NCBI GenBank assembly: GCA_943737045.1 | Contig: CALSFV010000033.1 | Coordinates: 769,501-833,500 of the forward strand | DNA: 64,000 nucleotides | Direction: 5' to 3' | Origin: Parapristionchus giblindavisi | Lineage: Eukaryota; Nematoda; Chromadorea; Rhabditida; Diplogasteridae | Shown: positions 45,644-60,411 of the stretch, one piece after another | How positions within the stretch are numbered: position 1 is the first letter of the stretch | Layout of the letters: each line of letters starts with the position of its first letter | Translations under genes and position numbers: made by a program | Notes under the pieces: model-generated | The model's database searches: none | The model's input: only the letters and a program-made list of their open reading frames with translations | Told to the model about the DNA's origin: nothing

Positions 45644-48600
45644 TATTTAATCGAAACTTATCGTAGCATATACCACTTGAAAGAGCAAAAAATTCTGAAT
45701 AATCTACACTTCAGTTCATGTCAAACTGTAATCTTCTGTTGATTCCATAATGCCCAAAGTTCAAAAGTAGCTATCACTCTGATAAGAACAAAAGAATACC
45801 TGACATGAAAAATTTTCTGCTAGACCCAGCGTGTCATATACCAAACGAAAGAGCAAAAAATTCTGAGTATTTTGCAACGTTCCATGTTGAACAACGGCCG
45901 CTCCAGCCGAATTAACAACATTGAACCATGCATTTTTAGCATTAAAGAATTCGTGACACGCCAATATTTAATTTAAACTTATCGTAGCATATACCACGTG
46001 AAAGAGCAAAAAATTCTGAATAATCTACACTTCAGTTCATGTCAAACTGTAATCTTGTGTTGATTCCATAATGCCCAAAGTACAAAAGTAGCTATCACTC
46101 TGATAAGAACAAAAGAATACCTGACATGAAAAATTTTCTGCTAGACCCAGCGTGTCATATACCAAACGAAAGAGCAAAAAATTCTGAGTATTTTGCAACG
46201 TTTCATGTTGAACAACGGCCGCTCCAGCCGAATTAACAACATTGAACCATGCATTTTTAGCATTAAAGAATTCGTGACACGCCAATATTTAATCTAAACT
46301 TATCGTAGCATATACCACGTGAAAGAGCAAAAAATTCTGAATAATCTACACTTCAGTTCATGTCAAACTGTAATCTTGTGTTGATTCCATAATGCCCAAA
46401 GTACAAAAGTAGCTATCACTCTGATAAGAACAAAAGAATACCTGACATGAAAAATTTTCTGCTAGACCCAGCGTGTCATATACCAAACGAAAGAGCAAAA
46501 AATTCAGAGTATTTTGCAACGTTCCATGTTGAACAACGGCCGCTCCAGCCGAATTAACAACATTGAACCATGCATTTTTAGCATTAAAGAATTCGTGACA
46601 CGCCAATATTTAATCTAAACTTATCGTAGCATATACCACGTGAAAGAGCAAAAAATTATGAATAATCTACACTTCAGTTCATGTCAAACTGTAATCTTGT
46701 GTTGATTCCATAATACCCAAAGTACAAAAGTAGCTATCACTCTGATAAGAACAAAAGAATACCTGACATGAAAAATTTTCTGCTAGACCCAGCGTGTCAT
46801 ATACCAAACGAAAGAGCAAAAAATTCTGAGTATTTTGCAACGTTTCATGTTGAACAACGGCCGCTCCAGCCGAATTAACAACATTGAACCATGCATTTTT
46901 AGCATTAAAGAATTCGTGACACGCCAATATTTAATCTAAACTTATCGTAGCATATAGCACGTAAAAGAGCAAAAAATTCTGAATAATCTACACTTCAGTT
47001 CATGTCAAACTGTAATCTTGTGTTGATTCCATAATGCCCAAAGTACAAAAGTAGCTATCACTCTGATAAGAACAAAAGAATACCTGACATGAAAAATTTT
47101 CTGCTAGACCCAGCGTGTCATATACCAAACGAAAGAGCAAAAAATTCTGAGTATTTTGCAACGTTTCATGTTGAACAACGGCCGCTCCAGCCGAATTAAC
47201 AACATTGAACCATGCAGTTTTAGCATTAAAGAATTCGTGACACGCCAATATTTAATCTAAACTTATCGTAGCATATACCACGTGAAAGAGCAAAAAATTC
47301 TGAATAATCGACACTTCAGTTCATGTCAAACTGTAATCTTGTGTTGATTCCATAATGCCCAAAGTACAAAAGTAGCTATCACTCTGATAAGAACAAAAGA
47401 ATACCTGACATGAAAAATTTTCTGCTAGACCCAGCGTGTCATATACCAAACGAAAGAGCAAAAAATTCTGAGTATTTTGCAACGTTTCATGTTGAACAAC
47501 GGCCGCTCCAGCCGAATTAACAACATTGAACCATGCATTTTTAGCATTAAAGAATTCGTGACACGCCAATATTTAATCTAAACTTATCGTAGCATATACC
47601 ACGTGAAAGAGCAAAAAATTCTGAATAATCTACACTTCAGTTCATGTCAAACTGTAATCTTGTGTTGATTCCATAATGCCCAAAGTACAAAAGTAGCTAT
47701 CACTCTGATAAGAACAAAAGAATACCTGACATGAAAAATTTTTTGCTAGACCCAGCGTGTCATATACCAAACGAAAGAGCAAAAAATTCTGAGTATTTTG
47801 CAACGTTTCATGTTGAACAACGGCCGCTCCAGCCGAATTAACAACATTGAACCATGCATTTTTAGCATTAAAGAATTCGTGACACGCCAATATTTAATCT
47901 AAACTTATCGTAGCATATACCACTTGAAAGAGCAAAAAATTCTGAATAATCTACACTTCAGTTCATGTCAAACTGTAATCTTGTGTTGATTCCATAATGC
48001 CCAAAGTACAAAAGTAGCTATCACTCTGATAAGAACAAAAGAATACCTGACATGAAAAATTTTCTGCTAGACCCAGCGTGTCATATACCAAACGAAAGAG
48101 CAAAAAATTCTGAGTATTTTGCAACGTTCCATGTTGAACAACGGCCGCTCCAGCCGAATTAACAACATTGAACCATGCATTTTTAGCATTAAAGAATTCG
48201 TGACACGCCAATATTTAATTTAAACTTATCGTAGCATATACCACGTGAAAGAGCAAAAAATTCTGAATAATCTACACTTCAGTTCATGTCAAACTGTAAT
48301 CTTGTGTTGATTCCATAATGCCCAAAGTACAAAAGTAGCTATCACTCTGATAAGAACAAAAGAATACCTGACATGAAAAATTTTCTGCTAGACCCAGCGT
48401 GTCATATACCAAACGAAAGAGCAAAAAATTCTGAGTATTTTGCAACGTTTCATGTTGAACAACGGCCGCTCCAGCCGAATTAACAACATTGAACCATGCA
48501 TTTTTAGCATTAAAGAATTCGTGACACGCCAATATTTAATCTAAACTTATCGTAGCATATACCACGTGAAAGAGCAAAAAATTCTGAATAATCTACACTT

Positions 48601-51100
48601 CAGTTCATGTCAAACTGTAATCTTGTGTTGATTCCATAATGCCCAAAGTACAAAAGTAGCTATCACTCTGATAAGAACAAAAGAATACCTGACATGAAAA
48701 ATTTTCTGCTAGACCCAGCGTGTCATATACCAAACGAAAGAGCAAAAAATTCAGAGTATTTTGCAACGTTCCATGTTGAACAACGGCCGCTCCAGCCGAA
48801 TTAACAACATTGAACCATGCATTTTTAGCATTAAAGAATTCGTGACACGCCAATATTTAATCTAAACTTATCGTAGCATATACCACGTGAAAGAGCAAAA
48901 AATTATGAATAATCTACACTTCAGTTCATGTCAAACTGTAATCTTGTGTTGATTCCATAATACCCAAAGTACAAAAGTAGCTATCACTCTGATAAGAACA
49001 AAAGAATACCTGACATGAAAAATTTTCTGCTAGACCCAGCGTGTCATATACCAAACGAAAGAGCAAAAAATTCTGAGTATTTTGCAACGTTTCATGTTGA
49101 ACAACGGCCGCTCCAGCCGAATTAACAACATTGAACCATGCATTTTTAGCATTAAAGAATTCGTGACACGCCAATATTTAATCTAAACTTATCGTAGCAT
49201 ATAGCACGTAAAAGAGCAAAAAATTCTGAATAATCTACACTTCAGTTCATGTCAAACTGTAATCTTGTGTTGATTCCATAATGCCCAAAGTACAAAAGTA
49301 GCTATCACTCTGATAAGAACAAAAGAATACCTGACATGAAAAATTTTCTGCTAGACCCAGCGTGTCATATACCAAACGAAAGAGCAAAAAATTCTGAGTA
49401 TTTTGCAACGTTTCATGTTGAACAACGGCCGCTCCAGCCGAATTAACAACATTGAACCATGCAGTTTTAGCATTAAAGAATTCGTGACACGCCAATATTT
49501 AATCTAAACTTATCGTAGCATATACCACGTGAAAGAGCAAAAAATTCTGAATAATCGACACTTCAGTTCATGTCAAACTGTAATCTTGTGTTGATTCCAT
49601 AATGCCCAAAGTACAAAAGTAGCTATCACTCTGATAAGAACAAAAGAATACCTGACATGAAAAATTTTCTGCTAGACCCAGCGTGTCATATACCAAACGA
49701 AAGAGCAAAAAATTCTGAGTATTTTGCAACGTTTCATGTTGAACAACGGCCGCTCCAGCCGAATTAACAACATTGAACCATGCATTTTTAGCATTAAAGA
49801 ATTCGTGACACGCCAATATTTAATCTAAACTTATCGTAGCATATACCACGTGAAAGAGCAAAAAATTCTGAATAATCTACACTTCAGTTCATGTCAAACT
49901 GTAATCTTGTGTTGATTCCATAATGCCCAAAGTACAAAAGTAGCTATCACTCTGATAAGAACAAAAGAATACCTGACATGAAAATTTTTTTGCTAGACCC
50001 AGCGTGTCATATACCAAACGAAAGAGCAAAAAATTCTGAGTATTTTGCAACGTTTCATGTTGAACAACGGCCGCTCCAGCCGAATTAACAACATTGAACC
50101 ATGCATTTTTAGCATTAAAGAATTCGTGACACGCCAATATTTAATCTAAACTTATCGTAGCATATACCACTTGAAAGAGCAAAAAATTCTGAATAATCTA
50201 CACTTCAGTTCATGTCAAACTGTAATCTTGTGTTGATTCCATAATGCCCAAAGTACAAAAGTAGCTATCACTCTGATAAGAACAAAAGAATACCTGACAT
50301 GAAAAATTTTCTGCTAGACCCAGCGTGTCATATACCAAACGAAAGAGCAAAAAATTCTGAGTATTTTGCAACGTTCCATGTTGAACAACGGCCGCTCCAG
50401 CCGAATTAACAACATTGAACCATGCATTTTTAGCATTAAAGAATTCGTGACACGCCAATATTTAATTTAAACTTATCGTAGCATATACCACGTGAAAGAG
50501 CAAAAAATTCTGAATAATCTACACTTCAGTTCATGTCAAACTGTAATCTTGTGTTGATTCCATAATGCCCAAAGTACAAAAGTAGCTATCACTCTGATAA
50601 GAACAAAAGAATACCTGACATGAAAAATTTTCTGCTAGACCCAGCGTGTCATATACCAAACGAAAGAGCAAAAAATTCTGAGTATTTTGCAACGTTTCAT
50701 GTTGAACAACGGCCGCTCCAGCCGAATTAACAACATTGAACCATGCATTTTTAGCATTAAAGAATTCGTGACACGCCAATATTTAATCTAAACTTATCGT
50801 AGCATATACCACGTGAAAGAGCAAAAAATTCTGAATAATCTACACTTCAGTTCATGTCAAACTGTAATCTTGTGTTGATTCCATAATGCCCAAAGTACAA
50901 AAGTAGCTATCACTCTGATAAGAACAAAAGAATACCTGACATGAAAAATTTTCTGCTAGACCCAGCGTGTCATATACCAAACGAAAGAGCAAAAAATTCA
51001 GAGTATTTTGCAACGTTCCATGTTGAACAACGGCCGCTCCAGCCGAATTAACAACATTGAACCATGCATTTTTAGCATTAAAGAATTCGTGACACGCCAA
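45644..51100 (-). repeat. Higher-order repeat, 7 monomers (2247 bp), 2.4 copies
   Basis: The marker order CACTTGAAAG/TTTAATTTAAAC, AATTCAGAGTATT, AATTATGAATAATC with ATAATACCC, GCACGTAAAAG, CATGCAGTTTT and TTTTTTGCTAGACC repeats with period 2247. Copies are 45644-47890, 47891-50137 and a partial 50138-51100. Confidence 0.88.
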
Positions 51101-52384
51101 TATTTAATCTAAACTTATCGTAGCATATACCACGTGAAAGAGCAAAAAATTCTGAATAATCTACACTTCAGTTCATGTCAAACTGTAATCTTGTGTTGAT
51201 TCCATAATGCCCAAAGTACAAAAGTAGCTATCACTCTGATAAGAACAAAAGAATACCTGACATGAAAAATTTTCTGCTAGACCCAGCGTGTCATATACCA
51301 AACGAAAGAGCAAAAAATTCTGAGTATTTTGCAACGTTCCATGTTGAACAACGGCCGCTCCAGCCGAATTAACAACATTGAACCATGCATTTTTAGCATT
51401 AAAGAATTCGTGACACGCCAATATTTAATCTAAACTTATCGTAGCATATACCACGTGAAAGAGCAAAAAATTCTGAATAATCTACACTTCAGTTCATGTC
51501 AAACTGTAATCTTGTGTTGATTCCATAATGCCCAAAGTACAAAAGTAGCTATCACTCTGATAAGAACCAAAGAATACCTGACATGAAAAATTTTCTGCTA
51601 GAACCAGCGTGTCATATACCAAACGAAAGAGCAAAAAATTCTGAGTATTTTGCAACGTTCCATGTTGAACAACGGCCGCTCCAGCCGAATTAACAACATT
51701 GAACCATGCATTTTTAGCGTTAAAGAATTCGTGACACGCCAATATTTAATCTAAACTTATCGTAGCATATACCACGTGAAAGAGCAAAAAATTCTGAATA
51801 ATCTACACTTCAGTTCATGTCAAACTGTAATCTTGTGTTGATTCCATAATGCCCAAAGTACAAAAGTAGCTATCACTCTGATAAGAACCAAAGAATACCT
51901 GACATGAAAAATTTTCTGCTAGACCCAGCGTGTCATATACCAAACGAAAGAGCAAAAAATTCTGAGTATTTTGCAACGTTCCATGTTGAACAACGGCCGC
52001 TCCAGCCGAATTAACAACATTGAACCATGCATTTTTAGCATTAAAGAATTCGTGACACGCCAATATTTAATCTAAACTTATCGTAGCATATACCACGTGA
52101 AAGAGCAAAAAATTCTGAATAATCTACACTTCAGTTCATGTAAAACTGTAATCTTGTGTTGATTCCATAATGCCCAAAGTACAAAAGTAGCTATCACTCT
52201 GATAAGAACCAAAGAATACCTGACATGAAAAATTTTCTGCTAGAACCAGCGTGTCATATACCAAACGAAAGAGCAAAAAATTCTGAGTATTTTGCAACGT
52301 TCCATGTTGAACAACGGCCGCTCCAGCCGAATTAACAACATTGAACCATGCATTTTTAGCATTAAAGAATTCGTTACACGCCAA

Positions 52385-53668
52385 TATTTAATCTAAACTT
52401 ATCGTAGCATATACCACGTGAAAGAGCAAAAAATTCTGAATAATCTACACTTCAGTTCATGTCAAACTGTAATCTTGTGTTGATTCCATAATGCCCAAAG
52501 TACAAAAGTAGCTATCACTCTGATAAGAACAAAAGAATACCTGACATGAAAAATTTTCTGCTAGACCCAGCGTGTCATATACCAAACGAAAGAGCAAAAA
52601 ATTCTGAGTATTTTGCAACGTTCCATGTTGAACAATGGCCGCTCCAGCCGAATTAACAACATTGAACCATGCATTTTTAGCATTAAAGAATTCGTGACAC
52701 GCCAATATTTAATCTAAACTTATCGTAACATATGCCACGTGAAAGAGCAAAAAATTCTGAATAATCTACACTTCACTTCATGTCAAACTGTAATCTTGTG
52801 TTGATTCCATAATGCCCAAAGTACAAAAGTAGCTATCACTCTGATAAGAACAAAAGAATACCTGACATGAAAAATTTTCTGCTAGACCCAGCGTGTCATA
52901 TACCAAACGAAAGAGCAAAAAATTCTGAGTATTTTGCAACGTTCCATGTTGAACAACGGCCGCTCCAGCCGAATTAACAACATTGAACCATGCATTTTTA
53001 GCATTAAAGAATTCGTTACACGCCAATATTTAATCTAAACTTATCGTAGCATATACCACGTGAAAGAGCAAAAAATTCTGAATAATCTACACTTCAGTTC
53101 ATGTCAAACTGTAATCTTGTGTTGATTCCATAATGCCCAAAGTACAAAAGTAGCTATCACTCTGATAAGAACAAAAGAATACCTGACATGAAAAATTTTC
53201 TGCTAGACCCAGCGTGTCATATACCAAACGAAAGAGCAAAAAATTCTGAGTATTTTGCAACGTTCCATGTTGAACAATGGCCGCTCCAGCCGAATTAACA
53301 ACATTGAACCATGCATTTTTAGCATTAAAGAATTCGTGACACGCCAATATTTAATCTAAACTTATCGTAACATATGCCACGTGAAAGAGCAAAAAATTCT
53401 GAATAATCTACACTTCACTTCATGTCAAACTGTAATCTTGTGTTGATTCCATAATGCCCAAAGTACAAAAGTAGCTATCACTCTGATAAGAACAAAAGAA
53501 TACCTGACATGAAAAATTTTCTGCTAGACCCAGCGTGTCATATACCAAACGAAAGAGCAAAAAATTCTGAGTATTTTGCAACGTTCCATGTTGAACAACG
53601 GCCGCTCCAGCCGAATTAACAACATTGAACCATGCATTTTTAGCATTAAAGAATTCGTGACACGCCAA
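52385..53668 (-). repeat. Higher-order repeat, 2 monomers (642 bp), two copies
   Basis: The markers GAACAATGGCCGC and CATATGCCACGTG with CTTCACTTCATG occur at 52633/52731 and 53275/53373. Confidence 0.85.
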
Positions 53669-55594
53669 TATTTAATCTAAACTTATCGTAGCATATACCA
53701 CGTGAAAGAGCAAAAAATTCTGAATAATCTACACTTCAGTTCATGTAAAACTGTAATCTTGTGTTGATTCCATAATGCCCAAAGTACAAAAGTAGCTATC
53801 ACTCTGATAAGAACCAAAGAATACCTGACATGAAAAATTTTCTGCTAGAACCAGCGTGTCATATACCAAACGAAAGAGCAAAAAATTCTGAGTATTTTGC
53901 AACGTTCCATGTTGAACAACGGCCGCTCCAGCCGAATTAACAACATTGAACCATGCATTTTTAGCATTAAAGAATTCGTGACACGCCAATATTTAATCTA
54001 AACTTATCGTAGCATATACCACGTGAAAGAGCAAAAAATTCTGAATAATCTACACTTCAGTTCATGTAAAACTGTAATCTTGTGTTGATTCCATAATGCC
54101 CAAAGTACAAAAGTAGCTATCACTCTGATAAGAACCAAAGAATACCTGACATGAAAAATTTTCTGCTAGAACCAGCGTGTCATATACCAAACGAAAGAGC
54201 AAAAAATTCTGAGTATTTTGCAACGTTCCATGTTGAACAACGGCCGCTCCAGCCGAATTAACAACATTGAACCATGCATTTTTAGCATTAAAGAATTCGT
54301 TACACGCCAATATTTAATCTAAACTTATCGTAGCATATACCACGTGAAAGAGCAAAAAATTCTGAATAATCTACACTTCAGTTCATGTAAAACTGTAATC
54401 TTGTGTTGATTCCATAATGCCCAAAGTACAAAAGTAGCTATCACTCTGATAAGAACCAAAGAATACCTGACATGAAAAATTTTCTGCTAGAACCAGCGTG
54501 TCATATACCAAACGAAAGAGCAAAAAATTCTGAGTATTTTGCAACGTTCCATGTTGAACAACGGCCGCTCCAGCCGAATTAACAACATTGAACCATGCAT
54601 TTTTAGCATTAAAGAATTCGTTACACGCCAATATTTAATCTAAACTTATCGTAGCATATACCACGTGAAAGAGCAAAAAATTCTGAATAATCTACACTTC
54701 AGTTCATGTCAAACTGTAATCTTGTGTTGATTCCATAATGCCCAAAGTACAAAAGTAGCTATCACTCTGATAAGAACAAAAGAATACCTGACATGAAAAA
54801 TTTTCTGCTAGACCCAGCGTGTCATATACCAAACGAAAGAGCAAAAAATTCTGAGTATTTTGCAACGTTCCATGTTGAACAACGGCCGCTCCAGCCGAAT
54901 TAACAACATTGAACCATGCATTTTTAGCATTAAAGAATTCGTGACACGCCAATATTTAATCTAAACTTATCGTAGCATATACCACGTGAAAGAGCAAAAA
55001 ATTCTGAATAATCTACACTTCAGTTCATGTAAAACTGTAATCTTGTGTTGATTCCATAATGCCCAAAGTACAAAAGTAGCTATCACTCTGATAAGAACAA
55101 AAGAATACCTGACATGAAAAATTTTCTGCTAGACCCAGCGTGTCATATACCAAACGAAAGAGCAAAAAATTCTGAGTATTTTGCAACGTTCCATGTTGAA
55201 CAACGGCCGCTCCAGCCGAATTAACAACATTGAACCATGCATTTTTAGCATTAAAGAATTCGTGACACGCCAATATTTAATCTAAACTTATCGTAGCATA
55301 TACCACGTGAAAGAGCAAAAAATTCTGAATATTCTACACTTCAGTTCATGTAAAACTGTAATCTTGTGTTGATTCCATAATGCCCAAAGTACAAAAGTAG
55401 CTATCACTCTGATAAGAACCAAAGAATACCTGACATGAAAAATTTTCTGCTAGAACCAGCGTGTCATATACCAAACGAAAGAGCAAAAAATTCTGAGTAT
55501 TTTGCAACGTTCCATGTTGAACAACGGCCGCTCCAGCCGAATTAACAACATTGAACCATGCATTTTTAGCATTAAAGAATTCGTGACACGCCAA

Positions 55595-57520
55595 TATTTA
55601 ATCTAAACTTATCGTAATATATGCCACGTGAAAGAGCAAAAAATTCTGAATAATCTACACTTCACTTCATGTCAAACTGTAATCTTGTGTTGATTCCATA
55701 ATGCCCAAAGTACAAAAGTAGCTATCACTCTGATAAGAACAAAAGAATACCTGACATGAAAAATTTTCTGCTAGACCCAGCGTGTCATATACCAAACGAA
55801 AGAGCAAAAAATTCTGAGTATTTTGCAACGTTCCATGTTGAACAACGGCCGCTCCAGCCGAATTAACAACATTGAACCATGCATTTTTAGCATTAAAGAA
55901 TTCGTGACACGCCAATATTTAATCTAAACTTATCGTAGCATATACCACGTGAAAGAGCAAAAAATTCTGAATAATCTACACTTCAGTTCATGTCAAACTG
56001 TAATCTTGTGTTGATTCCATAATGCCCAAAGTACAAAAGTAGCTATCACTCTGATAAGAACCAAAGAATACCTGACATGAAAAATTTTCTGCTAGACCCA
56101 GCGTGTCATATACCAAACGAAAGAGCAAAAAATTCTGAGTATTTTGCAACGTTCCTTGTTGAACAACGGCCGCTCCAGCCGAATTAACAACATTGAACCA
56201 TGCATTTTTAGCATTAAAGAATTCGTGACACGCCAATATTTAATCTAAACTTATCGTAGCATATACCACGTGAAAGAGCAAAAAATTCTGAATAATCTAC
56301 ACTTCAGTTCATGTCAAACTGTAATCTTGTGTTGATTCCATAATGCCCAAAGTACAAAAGTAGCTATCACTCTGATAAGAACAAAAGAATACCTGACATG
56401 AAAAATTTTCTGCTAGACCCAGCGTGTCATATACCAAACGAAAGAGCAAAAAATTCTGAGTATTTTGCAACGTTCCATGTTGAACAACGGCCGCTCCAGC
56501 CGAATTAACAACATTGAACCATGCATTTTTAGCATTAAAGAATTCGTGACACGCCAATATTTAATCTAAACTTATCGTAACATATGCCACGTGAAAGAGC
56601 AAAAAATTCTGAATAATCTACACTTCACTTCATGTCAAACTGTAATCTTGTGTTGATTCCATAATGCCCAAAGTACAAAAGTAGCTATCACTCTGATAAG
56701 AACAAAAGAATACCTGACATGAAAAATTTTCTGCTAGACCCAGCGTGTCATATACCAAACGAAAGAGCAAAAAATTCTGAGTATTTTGCAACGTTCCATG
56801 TTGAACAACGGCCGCTCCAGCCGAATTAACAACATTGAACCATGCATTTTTAGCATTAAAGAATTCGTGACACGCCAATATTTAATCTAAACTTATCGTA
56901 GCATATACCACGTGAAAGAGCAAAAAATTCTGAATAATCTACACTTCAGTTCATGTCAAACTGTAATCTTGTGTTGATTCCATAATGCCCAAAGTACAAA
57001 AGTAGCTATCACTCTGATAAGAACCAAAGAATACCTGACATGAAAAATTTTCTGCTAGACCCAGCGTGTCATATACCAAACGAAAGAGCAAAAAATTCTG
57101 AGTATTTTGCAACGTTCCTTGTTGAACAACGGCCGCTCCAGCCGAATTAACAACATTGAACCATGCATTTTTAGCATTAAAGAATTCGTGACACGCCAAT
57201 ATTTAATCTAAACTTATCGTAGCATATACCACGTGAAAGAGCAAAAAATTCTGAATAATCTACACTTCAGTTCATGTCAAACTGTAATCTTGTGTTGATT
57301 CCATAATGCCCAAAGTACAAAAGTAGCTATCACTCTGATAAGAACCAAAGAATACCTGACATGAAAAATTTTCTGCTAGACCCAGCGTGTCATATACCAA
57401 ACGAAAGGGCAAAAAATTCTGAGTATTTTGCAACGTTCCTTGTTGAACAACGGCCGCTCCAGCCGAATTAACAACATTGAACCATGCATTTTTAGCATTA
57501 AAGAATTCGTGACACGCCAA
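55595..57520 (-). repeat. Higher-order repeat, 3 monomers (963 bp), two copies
   Basis: The markers CTTCACTTCATG (55660 and 56623) and GTTCCTTGTTGAAC (56151 and 57114) repeat with period 963. Confidence 0.8.
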
Positions 57521-60411
57521 TATTTAATCTAAACTTATCGTAGCATATACCACGTGAAAGAGCAAAAAATTCTGAATAATCTACACTTCAGTTCATGTCA
57601 AACTGTAATCTTGTGTTGATTCCATAATGCCCAAAGTACAAAAGTAGCTATCACTCTGATAAGAACCAAAGAATACCTGACATGAAAAATTTTCTGCTAG
57701 ACCCAGCGTGTCATATACCAAACGAAAGAGCAAAAAATTCTGAGTATTTTGCAACGTTCCATGTTGAACAACGGCCGCTCCAGCCGAATTAACAACATTG
57801 AACCATGCATTTTTAGCATTAAAGAATTCGTGACACGCCAATATTTAATCTAAACTTATCGTAGCATATACCACGTGAAAGAGCAAAAAATTCTGAATAA
57901 TCTACACTTCAGTTCATGTCAAACTGTAATCTTGTGTTGATTCCATAATGCCCAAAGTACAAAAGTAGCTATCACTCTGATAAGAACAAAAGAATACCTG
58001 ACATGAAAAATTTTCTGCTAGACCCAGCGTGTCATATACCAAACGAAAGAGCAAAAAATTCTGAGTATTTTGCAACGTTCCATGTTGAACAACGGCCGCT
58101 CCAGCCGAATTAACAACATTGAACCATGCATTTTTAGCATTAAAGAATTCGTGACACGCCAATATTTAATCTAAACTTATCGTAGCATATACCACGTGAA
58201 AGAGCAAAAAATTCTGAATAATCTACACTTCAGTTCATGTCAAACTGTAATCTTGTGTTGATTCCATAATGCCCAAAGTACAAAAGTAGCTATCACTCTG
58301 ATAAGAACAAAAGAATACCTGACATGAAAAATTTTCTGCTAGACCCAGCGTGTCATATACCAAACGAAAGAGCAAAAAATTCTGAGTATTTTGCAACGTT
58401 TCATGTTGAACAACGGCCGCTCCAGCCGAATTAACAACATTGAACCATGCATTTTTAGCATTAAAGAATTCGTGACACGCCAATATTTAATCTAAACTTA
58501 TCGTAGCATATACCACGTGAAAGAGCAAAAAATTCTGAATAATCTACACTTCAGTTCATGTCAAACTGTAATCTTGTTTTGATTCCATAATGCCCAAAGT
58601 ACAAAAGTAGCTATCACTCTGATAAGAACCAAAGAATACCTGACATGAAAAATTTTCTGCTAGACCCAGCGTGTCATATACCAAACGAAAGAGCAAAAAA
58701 TTCTGAGTATTTTGCAACGTTCCATGTTGAACAACGGCCGCTCCAGCCGAATTAACAACATTGAACCATGCATTTTTAGCATTAAAGAATTCGTGACACG
58801 CCAATATTTAATCTAAACTTATCGTAGCATATACCACGTGAAAGAGCAAAAAATTCTGAATAATCTACACTTCAGGTCATGTCAAACTGTAATCTTGTGT
58901 TGATTCCATAATGCCCAAAGTACAAAAGTTGCTATCACTCTGATAAGAACAAAAGAATACCTGACATGAAAAATTTTCTGCTAGACCCAGCGTGTCATAT
59001 ACCAAACGAAAGAGCAAAAAATTCTGAGTATTTTGCAACGTTCCATGTTGAACAACGGCCGCTCCAGCCGAATTAACAACATTGAACCATGCATTTTTAG
59101 CATTAAAGAATTCGTGACACGCCAATATTTAATCTAAACTTAACGTAGCATATACCACGTGAAAGTGCAAAAAAATTCTGAATAATCTACACTTCAGTTC
59201 ATGTAAAACTGTAATCTTGTGTTGATTCCATAATGCCCAAAGTACAAAAGTAGCTATCACTCTGATAAGAACAAAAGAATACCTGACATGAAAAATTTTC
59301 TGCTAGACCCAGCGTGTCATATACCAAACGAAAGAGCAAAAAATTCTGAGTATTTTGCAACGTTCCATGTTGAACAACGGCCGCTCCAGCCGAATTAACA
59401 ACATTGAACCATGCATTTTTAGCATTAAAGAATTCGTGACACGCCAATATTTAATCTAAACTTATCGTAGCATATACCACGTGAAAGAGCAAAAAATTCT
59501 GAATAATCTACACTTCAGTTCATGTCAAACTGTAATCTTGTGTTGATTCCATAATGCCCAAAGTACAAAAGTAGCTATTACTCTGATAAGAACCAAAGAA
59601 TACCTGACATGAAAAATTTTCTGCTAGACCCAGCGTGTCATATACCAAACGAAAGAGCAAAAAATTCTGAGTATTTTGCAACGTTTCATGTTGAACAACG
59701 GCCGCTCCAGCCGAATTAACAACATTGAACCATGCATTTTTAGCATTAAAGAATTCGTGACACGCCAATATTTAATCTAAACTTATCGTAGCATATACCA
59801 CGTGAAAGAGCAAAAAATTCTGAATAATCTACACTTCAGTTCATGTCAAACTGTAATCTTGTGTTGATTCCATAATGCCCAAAGTACAAAAGTAGCTATT
59901 ACTCTGATAAGAACCAAAGAATACCTGACATGAAAAATTTTCTGCTAGACCCAGCGTGTCATATACCAAACGAAAGAGCAAAAAATTCTGAGTATTTTGC
60001 AACGTTTCATGTTGAACAACGGCCGCTCCAGCCGAATTAACAACATTGAACCATGCATTTTTAGCATTAAAGAATTCGTGACACGCCAATATTTAATCTA
60101 AACTTATCGTAGCATATACCACGTGAAAGAGCAAAAAAATTCTGAATAATCTACACTTCAGTTCATGTAAAACTGTAATCTTGTGTTGATTCCATAATGC
60201 CCAAAGTACAAAAGTAGCTATCACTCTGATAAGAACAAAAGAATACCTGACATGAAAAATTTTCTGCTAGACCCAGCGTGTCATATACCAAACGAAAGAG
60301 CAAAAAATTCTGAGTATTTTGCAACGTTCCATGTTGAACAACGGCCGCTCCAGCCGAATTAACAACATTGAACCATGCATTTTTAGCATTAAAGAATTCG
60401 TGACACGCCAA